The notes under the pieces are model-generated. The model saw nothing but the letters and a program-made list of their open reading frames with translations, had not been told where the DNA came from and searched no databases. A DNA stretch of 64,000 nucleotides from Clostridiales bacterium (GTDB lineage: Bacteria > Bacillota > Clostridia > Christensenellales > Aristaeellaceae): the NCBI GenBank assembly GCA_024684375.1, contig JAIKWZ010000019.1, positions 124,001-188,000 on the forward strand, written 5' to 3'. How positions within the stretch are numbered: the first letter of the stretch is position 1; each line of letters begins with the position of its first letter. Positions 35,004-43,673 of the stretch are shown here, in pieces. Position numbers and translations under genes: made by a program.

Positions 35004-37181
35004 TTGTTTGGCAAATCTAAAGTCCCACAGCCTATAACCAAGGGCACGGTGCGGGTCCCCGTAGTGATGCAGATGGAAGCGCTGGAATGCGGCGCGGCAT
35101 CGCTCGCCATGATCATGCACTATTATCGCAAATGGATACCGCTGGAACAGACGAGAGTGGATTGCGGCGTATCTATGAACGGCGCGAACGCCAAAAACAT
35201 CATGCTCGCCGCGCGCAGCTACGGCATGGACGCCAAAGCGTGGCGCATCGAACCTGAAGATCTGCAGAATCAGGGCCCATTTCCGTGCATAATCCACTGG
35301 GGGTTCAATCACTTTGTCGTTTTGTGCGGTTTCAAAGGCAAGCGCGCCTTGATCAATGACCCCGCGCGCGGACGTGTGCTTGTGGACTGGGAAGAGTTTG
35401 ACCGTGAGTTTACCGGCGTTTGTCTGACTTTCGAACCCGGTGACGGTTTTGTACCGTCCGGAAAACCAAGGTCAGTGTTTTCATATGCCAAGGAACGTCT
35501 CAAGGGCGCCAAAACGGCCGCGATATTCGTGGTGATCACCACAACGATAGCATCCCTGCTCAACATCATAAAACCGGCTTTCGCCCGCACGTTCCTCGAT
35601 CGGCTCCTGACCGGCGCAAATCCGGAATGGCTGACACCTTTTATTCTCCTTTTCTGTCTGTTGATCGTCGTCAGCATAATCGTAAGCTGGATCTCCGCAA
35701 TTTATTCTCTGCGTATCCAAGGCAAAATGGCCTCTTACGGCAGCGCTTCTTATCTCTGGAAAGTATTGCGCTTACCCATGCAGTTCTTCAATCAGCGTAT
35801 GTCGGCCGATATTGTCGACCGCCAGTCCACGAATGCCAGTATCGCGTCTGCGCTTGTGCAGTTATTCGCACCTCTGGCTATCCAGGCTATAATGATGCTG
35901 TTTTACCTTATAGTGATGATTCGCTACAGCTGGCTGTTGTCACTTATTGGCGTCGGCGCGATACTCCTGAACGTGCTTGTATCCTCTGTTGTCACCTCAA
36001 AACGCGTAAACATCACCCGTGTACAGCAGCGCGATGCCGCAAAGCTGTCTTCCGCGACCATGTCCGGCATCAGCATGATCGAGACCATCAAATCCAGCGG
36101 CGCGGAAAACGGCTTTTTCGGACGCTGGGCCGGTTATCAGGCCAGTGTGAATACGCAGTCCGTACAGTTTACACGACTTAACCTTTTGCTCGGTTCTTTG
36201 CCCACTGTCATTTCTTCCATAGCGAATCTGGCCGTATTGGGGCTTGGCGTCATGCTCGTTATTCGCGGACAGTTCACTATCGGTATGGTCATGGCTTTCC
36301 AGAGCTTCCTGTCATCCTTCATGCAGCCCGCCACGTCCCTGATAAACGCAGGCCAGTCCATGCAGGAAATGATAACTCAGATGGAACGTGTGGACGACGT
36401 TATGAGTTACAAAGAAGACCAGGCCTTTTCCCCGCGTGAGAAAAAAGACGAATACCAGAAACTCACCGGCGCCATCGAGCTCAAAAACGTAACCTTCGGG
36501 TACTCTCGGCTCGGCGAGCCGCTGATCTCCGATTTTTCCATGACAGTAAAACCTGGCCAAAAAATCGCATTCGTTGGCAGGACAGGCTGCGGAAAATCCA
36601 CTCTGGCAAAACTGATCTCCGGCCTCAACCATCCGTGGAGCGGTTCCATCACATTTGACGGCATACTGTTGGAGGAAATCGACCGCAACGTGTTCACCGG
36701 TTCTGTCAGTGTCATAGATCAGGACATTACTTTGTTTGAAGATACCATCTCACAGAACATAAAAATGTGGGACGATTCGATCGAGGACTTTGAAGTAACT
36801 CTCGCAGCGCGGGATGCCGGCATATACGATGACATCGTCACACGCGATGGCGGGTTCTCTCACAAACTGCTTGAAGGCGGACGGGATCTTTCCGGTGGAC
36901 AGCGCCAGCGTCTGGAGATTGCGCGCGCCTTATCTCAGGACCCTACCATTTGCATAATGGACGAAGCCACATCGGCACTTGACGCCAGAACTGAACATGA
37001 AGTCATCAAGTCCATAAACGACCGCGGAATCACTTGTATCATCATCGCCCATCGCCTGTCGACGATACGCAGCTGCGATGAAATAATCGTAATGGACAAA
37101 GGAAAGATCGTAGAACACGGCACGCATGAAGAGCTTTACGCCAAGGGCGGTGCATATACGGCCCTGGTCACCAGCGAATAA
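35004..37181 (+). CDS. NHLP-type ABC exporter with C39 peptidase domain
   Basis: A 725-residue ABC transporter with an N-terminal C39 peptidase that cuts after double-glycine leaders during export. The peptidase shows QMEALECGAASL (Gln23, Cys29), HWGFNHF (His103) and INDPARG (Asp119). Membrane domain about 160-460, then Walker A GRTGCGKST near 525, signature LSGGQRQRLEIARAL and Walker B CIMDEATSALD. The start is TTG 35004 with AGGAGG seven bases upstream. With the next gene it forms the two-ABC arrangement of NHLP systems. Candidate cargoes in this window are the GG peptides at 5568-5792 and 43265-43516; no classical nitrile-hydratase-like or Nif11 leader is seen. Confidence 0.9.
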   Translation: MFGKSKVPQPITKGTVRVPVVMQMEALECGAASLAMIMHYYRKWIPLEQTRVDCGVSMNGANAKNIMLAARSYGMDAKAWRIEPEDLQNQGPFPCIIHWGFNHFVVLCGFKGKRALINDPARGRVLVDWEEFDREFTGVCLTFEPGDGFVPSGKPRSVFSYAKERLKGAKTAAIFVVITTTIASLLNIIKPAFARTFLDRLLTGANPEWLTPFILLFCLLIVVSIIVSWISAIYSLRIQGKMASYGSASYLWKVLRLPMQFFNQRMSADIVDRQSTNASIASALVQLFAPLAIQAIMMLFYLIVMIRYSWLLSLIGVGAILLNVLVSSVVTSKRVNITRVQQRDAAKLSSATMSGISMIETIKSSGAENGFFGRWAGYQASVNTQSVQFTRLNLLLGSLPTVISSIANLAVLGLGVMLVIRGQFTIGMVMAFQSFLSSFMQPATSLINAGQSMQEMITQMERVDDVMSYKEDQAFSPREKKDEYQKLTGAIELKNVTFGYSRLGEPLISDFSMTVKPGQKIAFVGRTGCGKSTLAKLISGLNHPWSGSITFDGILLEEIDRNVFTGSVSVIDQDITLFEDTISQNIKMWDDSIEDFEVTLAARDAGIYDDIVTRDGGFSHKLLEGGRDLSGGQRQRLEIARALSQDPTICIMDEATSALDARTEHEVIKSINDRGITCIIIAHRLSTIRSCDEIIVMDKGKIVEHGTHEELYAKGGAYTALVTSE

Positions 37182-37213
37182 CACCAACTGACCGGCAAAA
37201 CGAGGTATGAGTT

Positions 37214-39421
37214 ATGGGTTGGTTTGACGAGCAAATAGAATTCAGAAAAAAACACGAGCAGGAGCTTCTCAGGAACTCTATAGAAGGCATCGCTCGTTCT
37301 GTCACAGGCCGTAAAATACGCAGCGGCCTGCAGGATCAGGAAGATGTCAGCGATGCGATCTCCGGGCTTTTAAAGTATTTCGGTCTGAAAGAAAAGGAAG
37401 TTCCCGCCAACATACGCGGATTGCAGGACAGATTGGATTATCTGCTTTCCCCCACCGGCATACTGTATCGCGAGGTAATCCTCAACAAAGGCTGGCACAG
37501 TGACGCCATGGGGCCCATGATAACCTCCCTTCGCGAGGAAGGCACCGTAATAACCGTACTGCCTTCCGATATGGGCGGTTACGAGTTCATAGACCCGCGA
37601 ACCGGCAATGTCGTACGCGTCAACAGCCTCGAAGAAAAGAAAATCAGCAATGAAGCACTGTGCTTCTACCGTCCGCTGCCGATGCGCGAGCTGAAGCTGA
37701 AAGACCTGCTGCGCTACATGGTCAGCTGCCTTACCATGCGCGATCTGGTCAGTTTCGCTATAGCATCCCTTGCGATCACACTTGTCGGCATGCTCATGCC
37801 CAAGCTTAACCAGATCCTGATGAGCACTGTCGTTGGGAATTCCAGCATGCAGCTGCTCTATGCGGTTATGTCGTTTATGCTGTTTGCGACAGTCGGCAGC
37901 ACGCTGCTGATGATCATACGTTCCATGCTGCTCTCACGCATTCGCCTTAAGCTGAACGTGAACGTAAGCGCCGCCACGATGATGCGTATCCTGTCACTCC
38001 CTGCGTCCTTCTTTAAAGAGTATTCAACAGGTGAGCTCAACCAATATATCAACTATATGGATTCCCTATGCTCAACTATCGTCGACTCATTGTTTTCTAC
38101 GGCCATCACCGGTGTATTCTCGCTTGTATACCTTACGCAGATATTCGCCTTCGCGCCAAGTCTTGTATGGCCCAGCTTGATCGTAACACTGCTCACTCTG
38201 GGAATCAGTATGCTTTCTGCCCTTGTGCAAATGCGGATCGACGCGGAAAAGATGGTCCATACAGCTAAGGAACGCGGTCTTGTCTTTTCAATGATAACAG
38301 GCATCCAGAAGATCCGCTTGAGCGGTTCGGAAAACCGTGCGTTCGCCAAATGGTCACAGCTCTTTTCCAAAAGCGCCGAGTTGGAGTTCAATCCCCCAAA
38401 TATTATCCGTCTGTCTTCAGTGTTCGTTACCTCGATATCTCTGATCGGCACAGCCGTAATGTACTATGTCGCGGTAAAAAACAAAGTCAGCGTCGCTGAC
38501 TATTACGCTTTCAATACCGCATACGCATATATATCGACCGCTTTTTCATCGCTCACCACCATGGCGCTCTCAGCCGCGTCCATTAAGCCTGTAATAGAGC
38601 TGATCAAGCCTTTACTTGCCGCATGTCCCGAAGCGTCCGAAACCAAAGAGACTGTCTCCCGCCTTTCCGGCGGAATAGAGATCTCCCACGTGACCTTTGG
38701 CTACGACCCGGAAAGCAAGCCTCTGTTTGATGATTTCAACCTCACCATAGCTCCGCGCCAGTATGTCGCGATCGTCGGCAAGAGCGGCTGCGGAAAATCC
38801 ACGCTCGTCCGCCTGCTACTGGGTTTTGAAAAGCCTTTGCGCGGCGTTATAAACTATGACAAAAAAGATCTTCAGCAGTTGGACGTGCGTTCACTCAGGC
38901 GCCAGATAGGCGTTGTCATGCAGGACGGCCGACTGTTTTCGGGCAGCATATTTGACAACATAGTCATCTCAGCGCCTACGCTTAAGCTTCAGGACGCCTG
39001 GGATGCCGCTGAGATAGCCGGCATAGCGGACGATATCCGTGATATGCCCATGGGTATGAACACCCTGCTGCAGGACGGCGGCGGCACGATTTCTGGCGGC
39101 CAGCGGCAGCGTCTTATGATCGCCCGCGCTATTGCCCCCAAGCCCCGCATCCTGATATTTGATGAGGCGACATCAGCGCTTGATAACATCACCCAGAAAA
39201 AGGTTTCTGAAGCTCTTGACAAGATGAAGTGTACGAGGATCGTCATCGCTCACCGCCTCTCCACAATACGGCACTGCGACCGCATACTGGTTATAGACGG
39301 CGGCAAGATCGCCGAAGACGGCACTTATGAGGATCTTATCGCCCGCAACGGCATCTTTGCCGAACTTGTCGCGCGTCAACGGCTCGACATCCAGGATGCA
39401 AAACCGGGCAGCGCGAACTAA
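37214..39421 (+). CDS. NHLP-type ABC exporter, second subunit
   Basis: A 735-residue ABC transporter permease/ATPase of the NHLP second-subunit group. Residues 1-160 are a soluble extension without C39 residues; membrane segments lie in about 170-460; the ATPase has GKSGCGKSTLVRLL, ISGGQRQRLMIARA and ILIFDEATSALD. It starts at ATG 37214, 32 bases after the first subunit, behind ACGAGGTATGAG. The two together would form a heterodimeric exporter. The N-terminal extension may bind cargo leader. No obvious terminator follows. Confidence 0.88.
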   Translation: MGWFDEQIEFRKKHEQELLRNSIEGIARSVTGRKIRSGLQDQEDVSDAISGLLKYFGLKEKEVPANIRGLQDRLDYLLSPTGILYREVILNKGWHSDAMGPMITSLREEGTVITVLPSDMGGYEFIDPRTGNVVRVNSLEEKKISNEALCFYRPLPMRELKLKDLLRYMVSCLTMRDLVSFAIASLAITLVGMLMPKLNQILMSTVVGNSSMQLLYAVMSFMLFATVGSTLLMIIRSMLLSRIRLKLNVNVSAATMMRILSLPASFFKEYSTGELNQYINYMDSLCSTIVDSLFSTAITGVFSLVYLTQIFAFAPSLVWPSLIVTLLTLGISMLSALVQMRIDAEKMVHTAKERGLVFSMITGIQKIRLSGSENRAFAKWSQLFSKSAELEFNPPNIIRLSSVFVTSISLIGTAVMYYVAVKNKVSVADYYAFNTAYAYISTAFSSLTTMALSAASIKPVIELIKPLLAACPEASETKETVSRLSGGIEISHVTFGYDPESKPLFDDFNLTIAPRQYVAIVGKSGCGKSTLVRLLLGFEKPLRGVINYDKKDLQQLDVRSLRRQIGVVMQDGRLFSGSIFDNIVISAPTLKLQDAWDAAEIAGIADDIRDMPMGMNTLLQDGGGTISGGQRQRLMIARAIAPKPRILIFDEATSALDNITQKKVSEALDKMKCTRIVIAHRLSTIRHCDRILVIDGGKIAEDGTYEDLIARNGIFAELVARQRLDIQDAKPGSAN

Positions 39422-39592
39422 AACGCAATTGCCTGCGATAGTTTACCCTTTTGATTAATCCGCATCGAACAGACTGCTCACAAAAAATTAACATTTCCAA
39501 GGTTTTGCAAATGGTTCATTTATGATAGCATATTAACGTAATATAGTTGATAATGAATTATTGTATCTACAAAAGTGAAGGAGATATCGGAT

Positions 39593-39892
39593 ATGACTAT
39601 AACAAAGACTCAGAACGGCGACAGCCTCACAATTGCGATTGAAGGACGTTTGGATACCATCACCGCGCCTCAGTTGGAAAGCGAGCTCCGCCCGGTTATG
39701 GACAACATAAAAGAGCTTATATTTGACCTCAAAGACTTGGTCTACATTTCTTCAGCCGGCCTGAGAGTGCTGCTCGCTTCCCAAAAAAACATGAATAAAC
39801 GCGGCGACATGTGCATCCGTAATGTGAGTGCCGACGTGATGGAAGTCTTTGAGCTCACCGGGTTTGTTGATATCCTGAACATCGAGGAATAA
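39593..39892 (+). CDS. STAS-domain anti-sigma factor antagonist (RsbV/SpoIIAA type)
   Basis: A 99-residue STAS protein that, when unphosphorylated, binds an RsbW-type kinase and frees its target. The phosphorylation motif YISSAGLRVLL has Ser53/Ser54. ATG 39593 follows AAGGAG at ideal distance and is chosen over GTG 39575. It is 171 bases downstream of the exporter operon and is followed by a hairpin. With the kinase at 40035 and phosphatase at 40515-42434 it completes a partner switch. The controlled target is not visible here; a sigma factor lies far off at 59176-59655. Confidence 0.9.
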   Translation: MTITKTQNGDSLTIAIEGRLDTITAPQLESELRPVMDNIKELIFDLKDLVYISSAGLRVLLASQKNMNKRGDMCIRNVSADVMEVFELTGFVDILNIEE

Positions 39893-39909
39893 GTATAACT
39901 TAGGCTTTC

Positions 39910-39946
39910 AAAACAGCGAGAATCAGTTTGTTTTGCCCGCTGTTTT
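39910..39946. terminator. Probable terminator after the STAS gene
   Basis: AAAACAGCG and CGCTGTTTT form a perfect nine-base stem around a 19-base loop; A and T at the stem base allow function on both strands. The long loop makes it moderate in strength. Confidence 0.5.
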
Positions 39947-40034
39947 GCTGCTATCATAGCTTTATTACTCCTCAATCCATGTTGCGACATGACTGCAGTG
40001 CTTTACCTTTACTAGTTACGAGGGGGTACTTCCA

Positions 40035-40442
40035 GTGAGCGAACTGACTCTTGAAGCCAAAGTAGAAAACCTGGACGATGTGATCGCATTTGTCGATAAA
40101 GCTTTGGAAGAAATCGATTGTCCTCCAAAGGCGCAGATGCAGATAGACATTTCAGTCGAGGAACTCTTCGTGAATATAGCCAATTATGCGTACGCTCCAA
40201 ATGTCGGTATGGCGACAGTCAGGGTAGAAACCCAAAGCGATCCCAGAGAAGTTGCCATCACCTTTATAGACAGCGGCGTACCTTATAACCCATTGGCAAA
40301 GCCTGACCCGGATATCACTCTTTCCTCAGAGGAAAGGCAGATCGGCGGCCTTGGCATTTTCATGGCCAAAAAGAGCATGGATAAAATCGAGTACGAGTAT
40401 ACAGAAGGCCAGAACAGGCTGACGATCAGAAAGGCAATTTAA
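40035..40442 (+). CDS. RsbW-like anti-sigma factor kinase
   Basis: A 135-residue GHKL ATPase of the RsbW/SpoIIAB type. DISVEELFVNIANYAY is the N box with the conserved Glu and Asn, FIDSGVPYNP is the G1 box, and RQIGGLGIFMAKKSMD is the G2 box. It phosphorylates the STAS protein and sequesters a sigma factor or other target. The start is GTG 40035 behind AGGGGG. A strong bidirectional terminator follows. Confidence 0.9.
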   Translation: MSELTLEAKVENLDDVIAFVDKALEEIDCPPKAQMQIDISVEELFVNIANYAYAPNVGMATVRVETQSDPREVAITFIDSGVPYNPLAKPDPDITLSSEERQIGGLGIFMAKKSMDKIEYEYTEGQNRLTIRKAI

Positions 40443-40465
40443 TAAAAAATCATCTCCCCTACTTA

Positions 40466-40500
40466 AAAACCCTTGCCATTTGGCAAGGGTTTTGTTTTTT
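40466..40500. terminator. Strong bidirectional terminator
   Basis: AAAACCCTTGCC and GGCAAGGGTTTT form a 12-base perfect stem with a four-base loop, followed by GTTTTTT. It separates the convergent kinase (+) and SpoIIE-type phosphatase (-) genes. Confidence 0.85.
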
Positions 40501-40514
40501 CAGTTCAAATATCT

Positions 40515-42434
40515 TCAATCGTTTTGTACCTGCGGTCCGTGATACCTTAGGCAAAGCATCGTCATGTCGTCAAACTGGGGTGCTTTTCCCACGAACCGGT
40601 CTACTTCGCTTCGGACCGCTTCGATTACCTCTTCGGGCGCGCCGTTATCCGCTTTACGCAGCGCGTCTATCATTCGCGCCGTGGTGAACAGCTGTTCATT
40701 GCTGTCGGTAGCTTCCGCTATGCCGTCTGTGTAGACAAACAGCTTGTCGCCGGGTTCCAACTGTATCTGGTACTCCCTGTACCTCACTCCGTCCATCGCG
40801 CCTATCGCCACGCTGTGCTTGTCTTTCAGCAGTTCGAAGCTTCCGCTCCCCTGCTTGAGCGCCGGGTATTCATGTCCCGCATTAGTCGCCATAAGCTTGC
40901 CGGTCGATATTTCCAGCACGCCCATCCACACAGTCACAAACATTTCTTCCGGATTGCGTGAGCAGATCTGCCGGTTCACCAGCGTAAGCACCTTTGCCGG
41001 ACTTGTTTCATTTATCGCCGCGTTGTGTATAAGGGCCGTAGCCACCATCATAAACAGCGCCGCGGGAATGCCTTTGCCTGAAACGTCTCCAATGACCATC
41101 GCCAGATGATCGTCGTCTATAAGGAAGAAGTCATACAGGTCTCCGCCCACCTCTTTGGCGGGGTTCATGGACGCGTATATATCAAATTCATTCCTGTCCG
41201 GAAAAGGCGGGAATTCTTTGGGCAGAGAGCTGGTTTGAATGCGCGTCGCCAAAGACAGCTCCGCGGCATAACGCTCGTTTTCAAGCGCAAGGCGGTGTCT
41301 CTCCCTGGACGCCAGTATATAGTGGTACGCCAGTGCCAGCAAATACAGCACCAGCGTTCCCACCGGCAGCCACAGTACATGTACTATGAGACCGGCCATA
41401 TAAAGCAGGTACGAGGCGGCAAAGCTGAGCAGTAGCACCCCGGCACAAACGATGCCGCCCAGGCCTACCCGCTTCAAAATAAACACTGATGCCGCGGCGG
41501 CGAGCAGTATAAGAATAGCAGCGAGCTGAACGCTGTCTTTTACATCTCTTTTCAGGTTTCCATCCAGCAGGGTTTGTATGACGTTGGCCTGGTATTCCAC
41601 GCCGAACATCTTTAGGCCTTTGTTGGCAGCGGTAAAATAATCGTCTGACAGCGAAGTGGCGTAAGGCCCGATAAGCACGATCTTCCCTGCCCAGGCAGCG
41701 CTGGGGATCTCTCCCATAATAAGCCTGTATACTGAATATCCGTCGTTATAGGCGCCCGGTTTGCCAGCAAACGGCACATAATAGTTGCCGCCCGCGTCAA
41801 CGGAAGGAAGGCTTAATTCAAGTTTTTTCGAGTCCGCGTACATAAGCGCCGTACGTACCGCCATCGAATATACCTGTTTCCCATCTGGCGTGTCCACAGA
41901 AAGCAGCGCATGACGGAGTATGCCGTCCTTATCCGTCATAGCATTGATATGGCCTTGAACGGTCACATCGCGCAGCGCTTTATACGGTTCCACATATTTG
42001 ACCACCGCGGACCTCCGGCTCACCGCGTGCCCGTTTTCCCAGGTTATAACATCGCCGTATTCCGCCAGGGACGCAGTGACCACACAGCCCAGCTTCTCCG
42101 CGGCGCGGGCCAGTTTTTCGTCCGCCGAGGTGCCGCTCTCACCTTCATACAGCACATCTATCGCCACTGCAGCGGGCAGGTTCTCAGGGTCGGAAGCCAG
42201 CATTTCCAGCGCGTACGCCATCACGTTCCGGTAACTCGGTCCGTATGGGCCCAGTTCTTCCAGCGTTTCCTCGTCAATGCCTATCAGCACGATCTCACCC
42301 GAGGGAACGCCGCCCCTTTGATAGAGCAGGTCCTGCACCCATTTATCTACGCGGTTCAGCACGCCCGTAAACAGCACGGCTGTCACCGCCAGCGCTGCAG
42401 CCAAGGCTATAAGGATCTTTCGTATGTTTTTCAT
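40515..42434 (-). CDS. CHASE2 sensor with SpoIIE-type PP2C phosphatase domain
   Basis: A 639-residue membrane sensor phosphatase. An N-terminal membrane helix (about 8-25) precedes an extracellular CHASE2 domain (about 30-300, with IVLIGIDEETLEELG, AVAIDVLYE and KIVLIGPYATSLSDDYFTA), then three membrane helices (about 315-395), a short coiled region, and a SpoIIE domain from about 430 (PAKEVGGDLYDFF, MVIGDVSGKGIPAALFMM, DKLFVYTDGIAEATD, FDDMTMLC). It would dephosphorylate the STAS protein in response to an external cue. ATG 42434 follows GCGGGGA. It faces the STAS/kinase genes across a terminator. Confidence 0.92.
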   Translation of the reverse strand: MKNIRKILIALAAALAVTAVLFTGVLNRVDKWVQDLLYQRGGVPSGEIVLIGIDEETLEELGPYGPSYRNVMAYALEMLASDPENLPAAVAIDVLYEGESGTSADEKLARAAEKLGCVVTASLAEYGDVITWENGHAVSRRSAVVKYVEPYKALRDVTVQGHINAMTDKDGILRHALLSVDTPDGKQVYSMAVRTALMYADSKKLELSLPSVDAGGNYYVPFAGKPGAYNDGYSVYRLIMGEIPSAAWAGKIVLIGPYATSLSDDYFTAANKGLKMFGVEYQANVIQTLLDGNLKRDVKDSVQLAAILILLAAAASVFILKRVGLGGIVCAGVLLLSFAASYLLYMAGLIVHVLWLPVGTLVLYLLALAYHYILASRERHRLALENERYAAELSLATRIQTSSLPKEFPPFPDRNEFDIYASMNPAKEVGGDLYDFFLIDDDHLAMVIGDVSGKGIPAALFMMVATALIHNAAINETSPAKVLTLVNRQICSRNPEEMFVTVWMGVLEISTGKLMATNAGHEYPALKQGSGSFELLKDKHSVAIGAMDGVRYREYQIQLEPGDKLFVYTDGIAEATDSNEQLFTTARMIDALRKADNGAPEEVIEAVRSEVDRFVGKAPQFDDMTMLCLRYHGPQVQND

Positions 42435-42554
42435 AAAAATCCCCGCAATCCGTGATTACTAAAAACCAGCCATCGTGATAGAGAGATCGGTAAATGATCC
42501 CGCAGAGATTTTAACACCTCGCCACGCGAATTGTCAACGCCGCTTTACAGAACA

Positions 42555-42581
42555 GGGCTCCCGCCAAATAAGCGGAAGCCC
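42555..42581 (-). terminator. Possible terminator after the thioredoxin-like gene
   Basis: GGGCTCCCGC and GCGGAAGCCC pair with one mismatch around a seven-base loop, 48 bases beyond the thioredoxin-like stop. The U run on the - strand is poor. Confidence 0.45.
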
Positions 42582-42629
42582 CAAGACTGTATGCGTTGAT
42601 GTTACGATGTGCGGACTCTTTCCACAGCG

Positions 42630-43190
42630 TTATTCCTGTACCCTTTGCGCGCCGTCCAGCAAGGGCGTTTTCAGGCCTTCCCCTGCCGCCAGCGCCTCCA
42701 TTAACTGACCCACGATCTCAGTTTTAAGGTATAAATACCTGTCGCCGATCACCATCGCGGGCACATACTGCCTTTCCGCCGGCACTTCGTATGTTTCATA
42801 GTAATCAGTGATGATCTTGAAGATATCCTCTTCCACTTTATTCAAGCAGATGAGCTTTACGTTGCTGGCCGTACCGTCCGGCAAAGTGATCTGCTTTGGC
42901 AAACCCGCAGTAAGCGGTTCAAGCTCGCGGCAGTACGGACAGTAATCCTTGTAGAAGTAGTATATCACGCTGTCAGAGGTTGAAACGGTTTCGCCAAACA
43001 CACTGTCGCTCTTAGGATGATAAGGCTCCGGCGTGACAGCTGGCGTAACTTCAGGCTTAAGCTGCGGAAGTATCGGATACACTATATTCTGCTTTATCGA
43101 CGGCCATACCTTGGGCATCACGCGCCAGCCCAGCATAAACACCGCGAGCAGCGCGAGTATCAGGCATAATACTTTGATACTTTTTTTCAT
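42630..43190 (-). CDS. Membrane-anchored thioredoxin-like protein
   Basis: A 186-residue protein with an N-terminal membrane helix (about 6-26), a proline/threonine-rich linker (PEVTPAVTPEP), and a thioredoxin-like domain with YKDYCPYCRELEP as active site and YVPAMVIGD near the cis-proline. It would act outside the membrane as disulfide oxidase, reductase or isomerase. It sits in module B downstream of Cys-containing peptides, so redox handling of exported peptides is a fair inference. ATG 43190 follows GAGGCA. Confidence 0.85.
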   Translation of the reverse strand: MKKSIKVLCLILALLAVFMLGWRVMPKVWPSIKQNIVYPILPQLKPEVTPAVTPEPYHPKSDSVFGETVSTSDSVIYYFYKDYCPYCRELEPLTAGLPKQITLPDGTASNVKLICLNKVEEDIFKIITDYYETYEVPAERQYVPAMVIGDRYLYLKTEIVGQLMEALAAGEGLKTPLLDGAQRVQE

Positions 43191-43215
43191 ATATTGCCTC
43201 TATAATGCAACATAA

Positions 43216-43238
43216 GCCTGGCGAAAAATCCGCCAGGC
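43216..43238. repeat. Hairpin between double-glycine peptide and thioredoxin-like genes
   Basis: GCCTGGCG and CGCCAGGC form a perfect eight-base stem around a seven-base AT-rich loop, 26 bases after the peptide stop. On the - strand there is no T run, so it may be a partial terminator or an RNA-stability hairpin that keeps the peptide mRNA more abundant than downstream genes. Confidence 0.55.
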
Positions 43239-43264
43239 GATGCATGTCAGTAGGGATCTGTTAA

Positions 43265-43516
43265 TTACTTGAAGGGATTCCCGGGGCACTTGGTAGCATG
43301 CTTAGCGCCATCCTCGAACTGATACAAAATGATTGTTGCGCCGCAGCCAGGGCAAACCCACGGAATGCCTTCCTTATTCTTTTTTTTCTTGGGTTTGTCA
43401 TCATTACCACCGACAACCGCGTCCAGGTCGTCATCGTTGATCTCGCTGCGAAGCATCTTCTTCATCGCATCGTACTCTTCCTGGGTAGTGGGGAACTTAA
43501 AATCGAAATCTGCCAT
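43265..43516 (-). CDS. Double-glycine leader peptide, candidate RiPP or bacteriocin precursor (module B)
   Basis: An 83-residue peptide starting at ATG 43516 behind AAGGAGG. Residues 1-37 form an acidic leader (TTQEEYDAMKKML, then NDDDLDAVVGG) with GG at 36-37. The core opens with a lysine-rich stretch (DDKPKKKKNKEG), followed by WVCPGCGATIILY and a final Cys in TKCPGN, a pattern like a small zinc ribbon. It is the best cargo candidate for the C39 exporter at 35004-37181. The paired Cys residues might alternatively form a disulfide with help from the neighbouring thioredoxin-like protein. Confidence 0.7.
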   Translation of the reverse strand: MADFDFKFPTTQEEYDAMKKMLRSEINDDDLDAVVGGNDDKPKKKKNKEGIPWVCPGCGATIILYQFEDGAKHATKCPGNPFK

Positions 43517-43673
43517 TGTTTTTTCCTCCTTATGTTTTTGATGATATCTTATCATCTAATAGTATATACGTATCATTCTGCAAGTTGGCAGGGGTTCTCA
43601 AAAGCTTTTGGTGAAATAATTGGCACTAGCAGCTTTCTTCTTCCCAGAGATTCCTTCGGATGATCCAAACATA

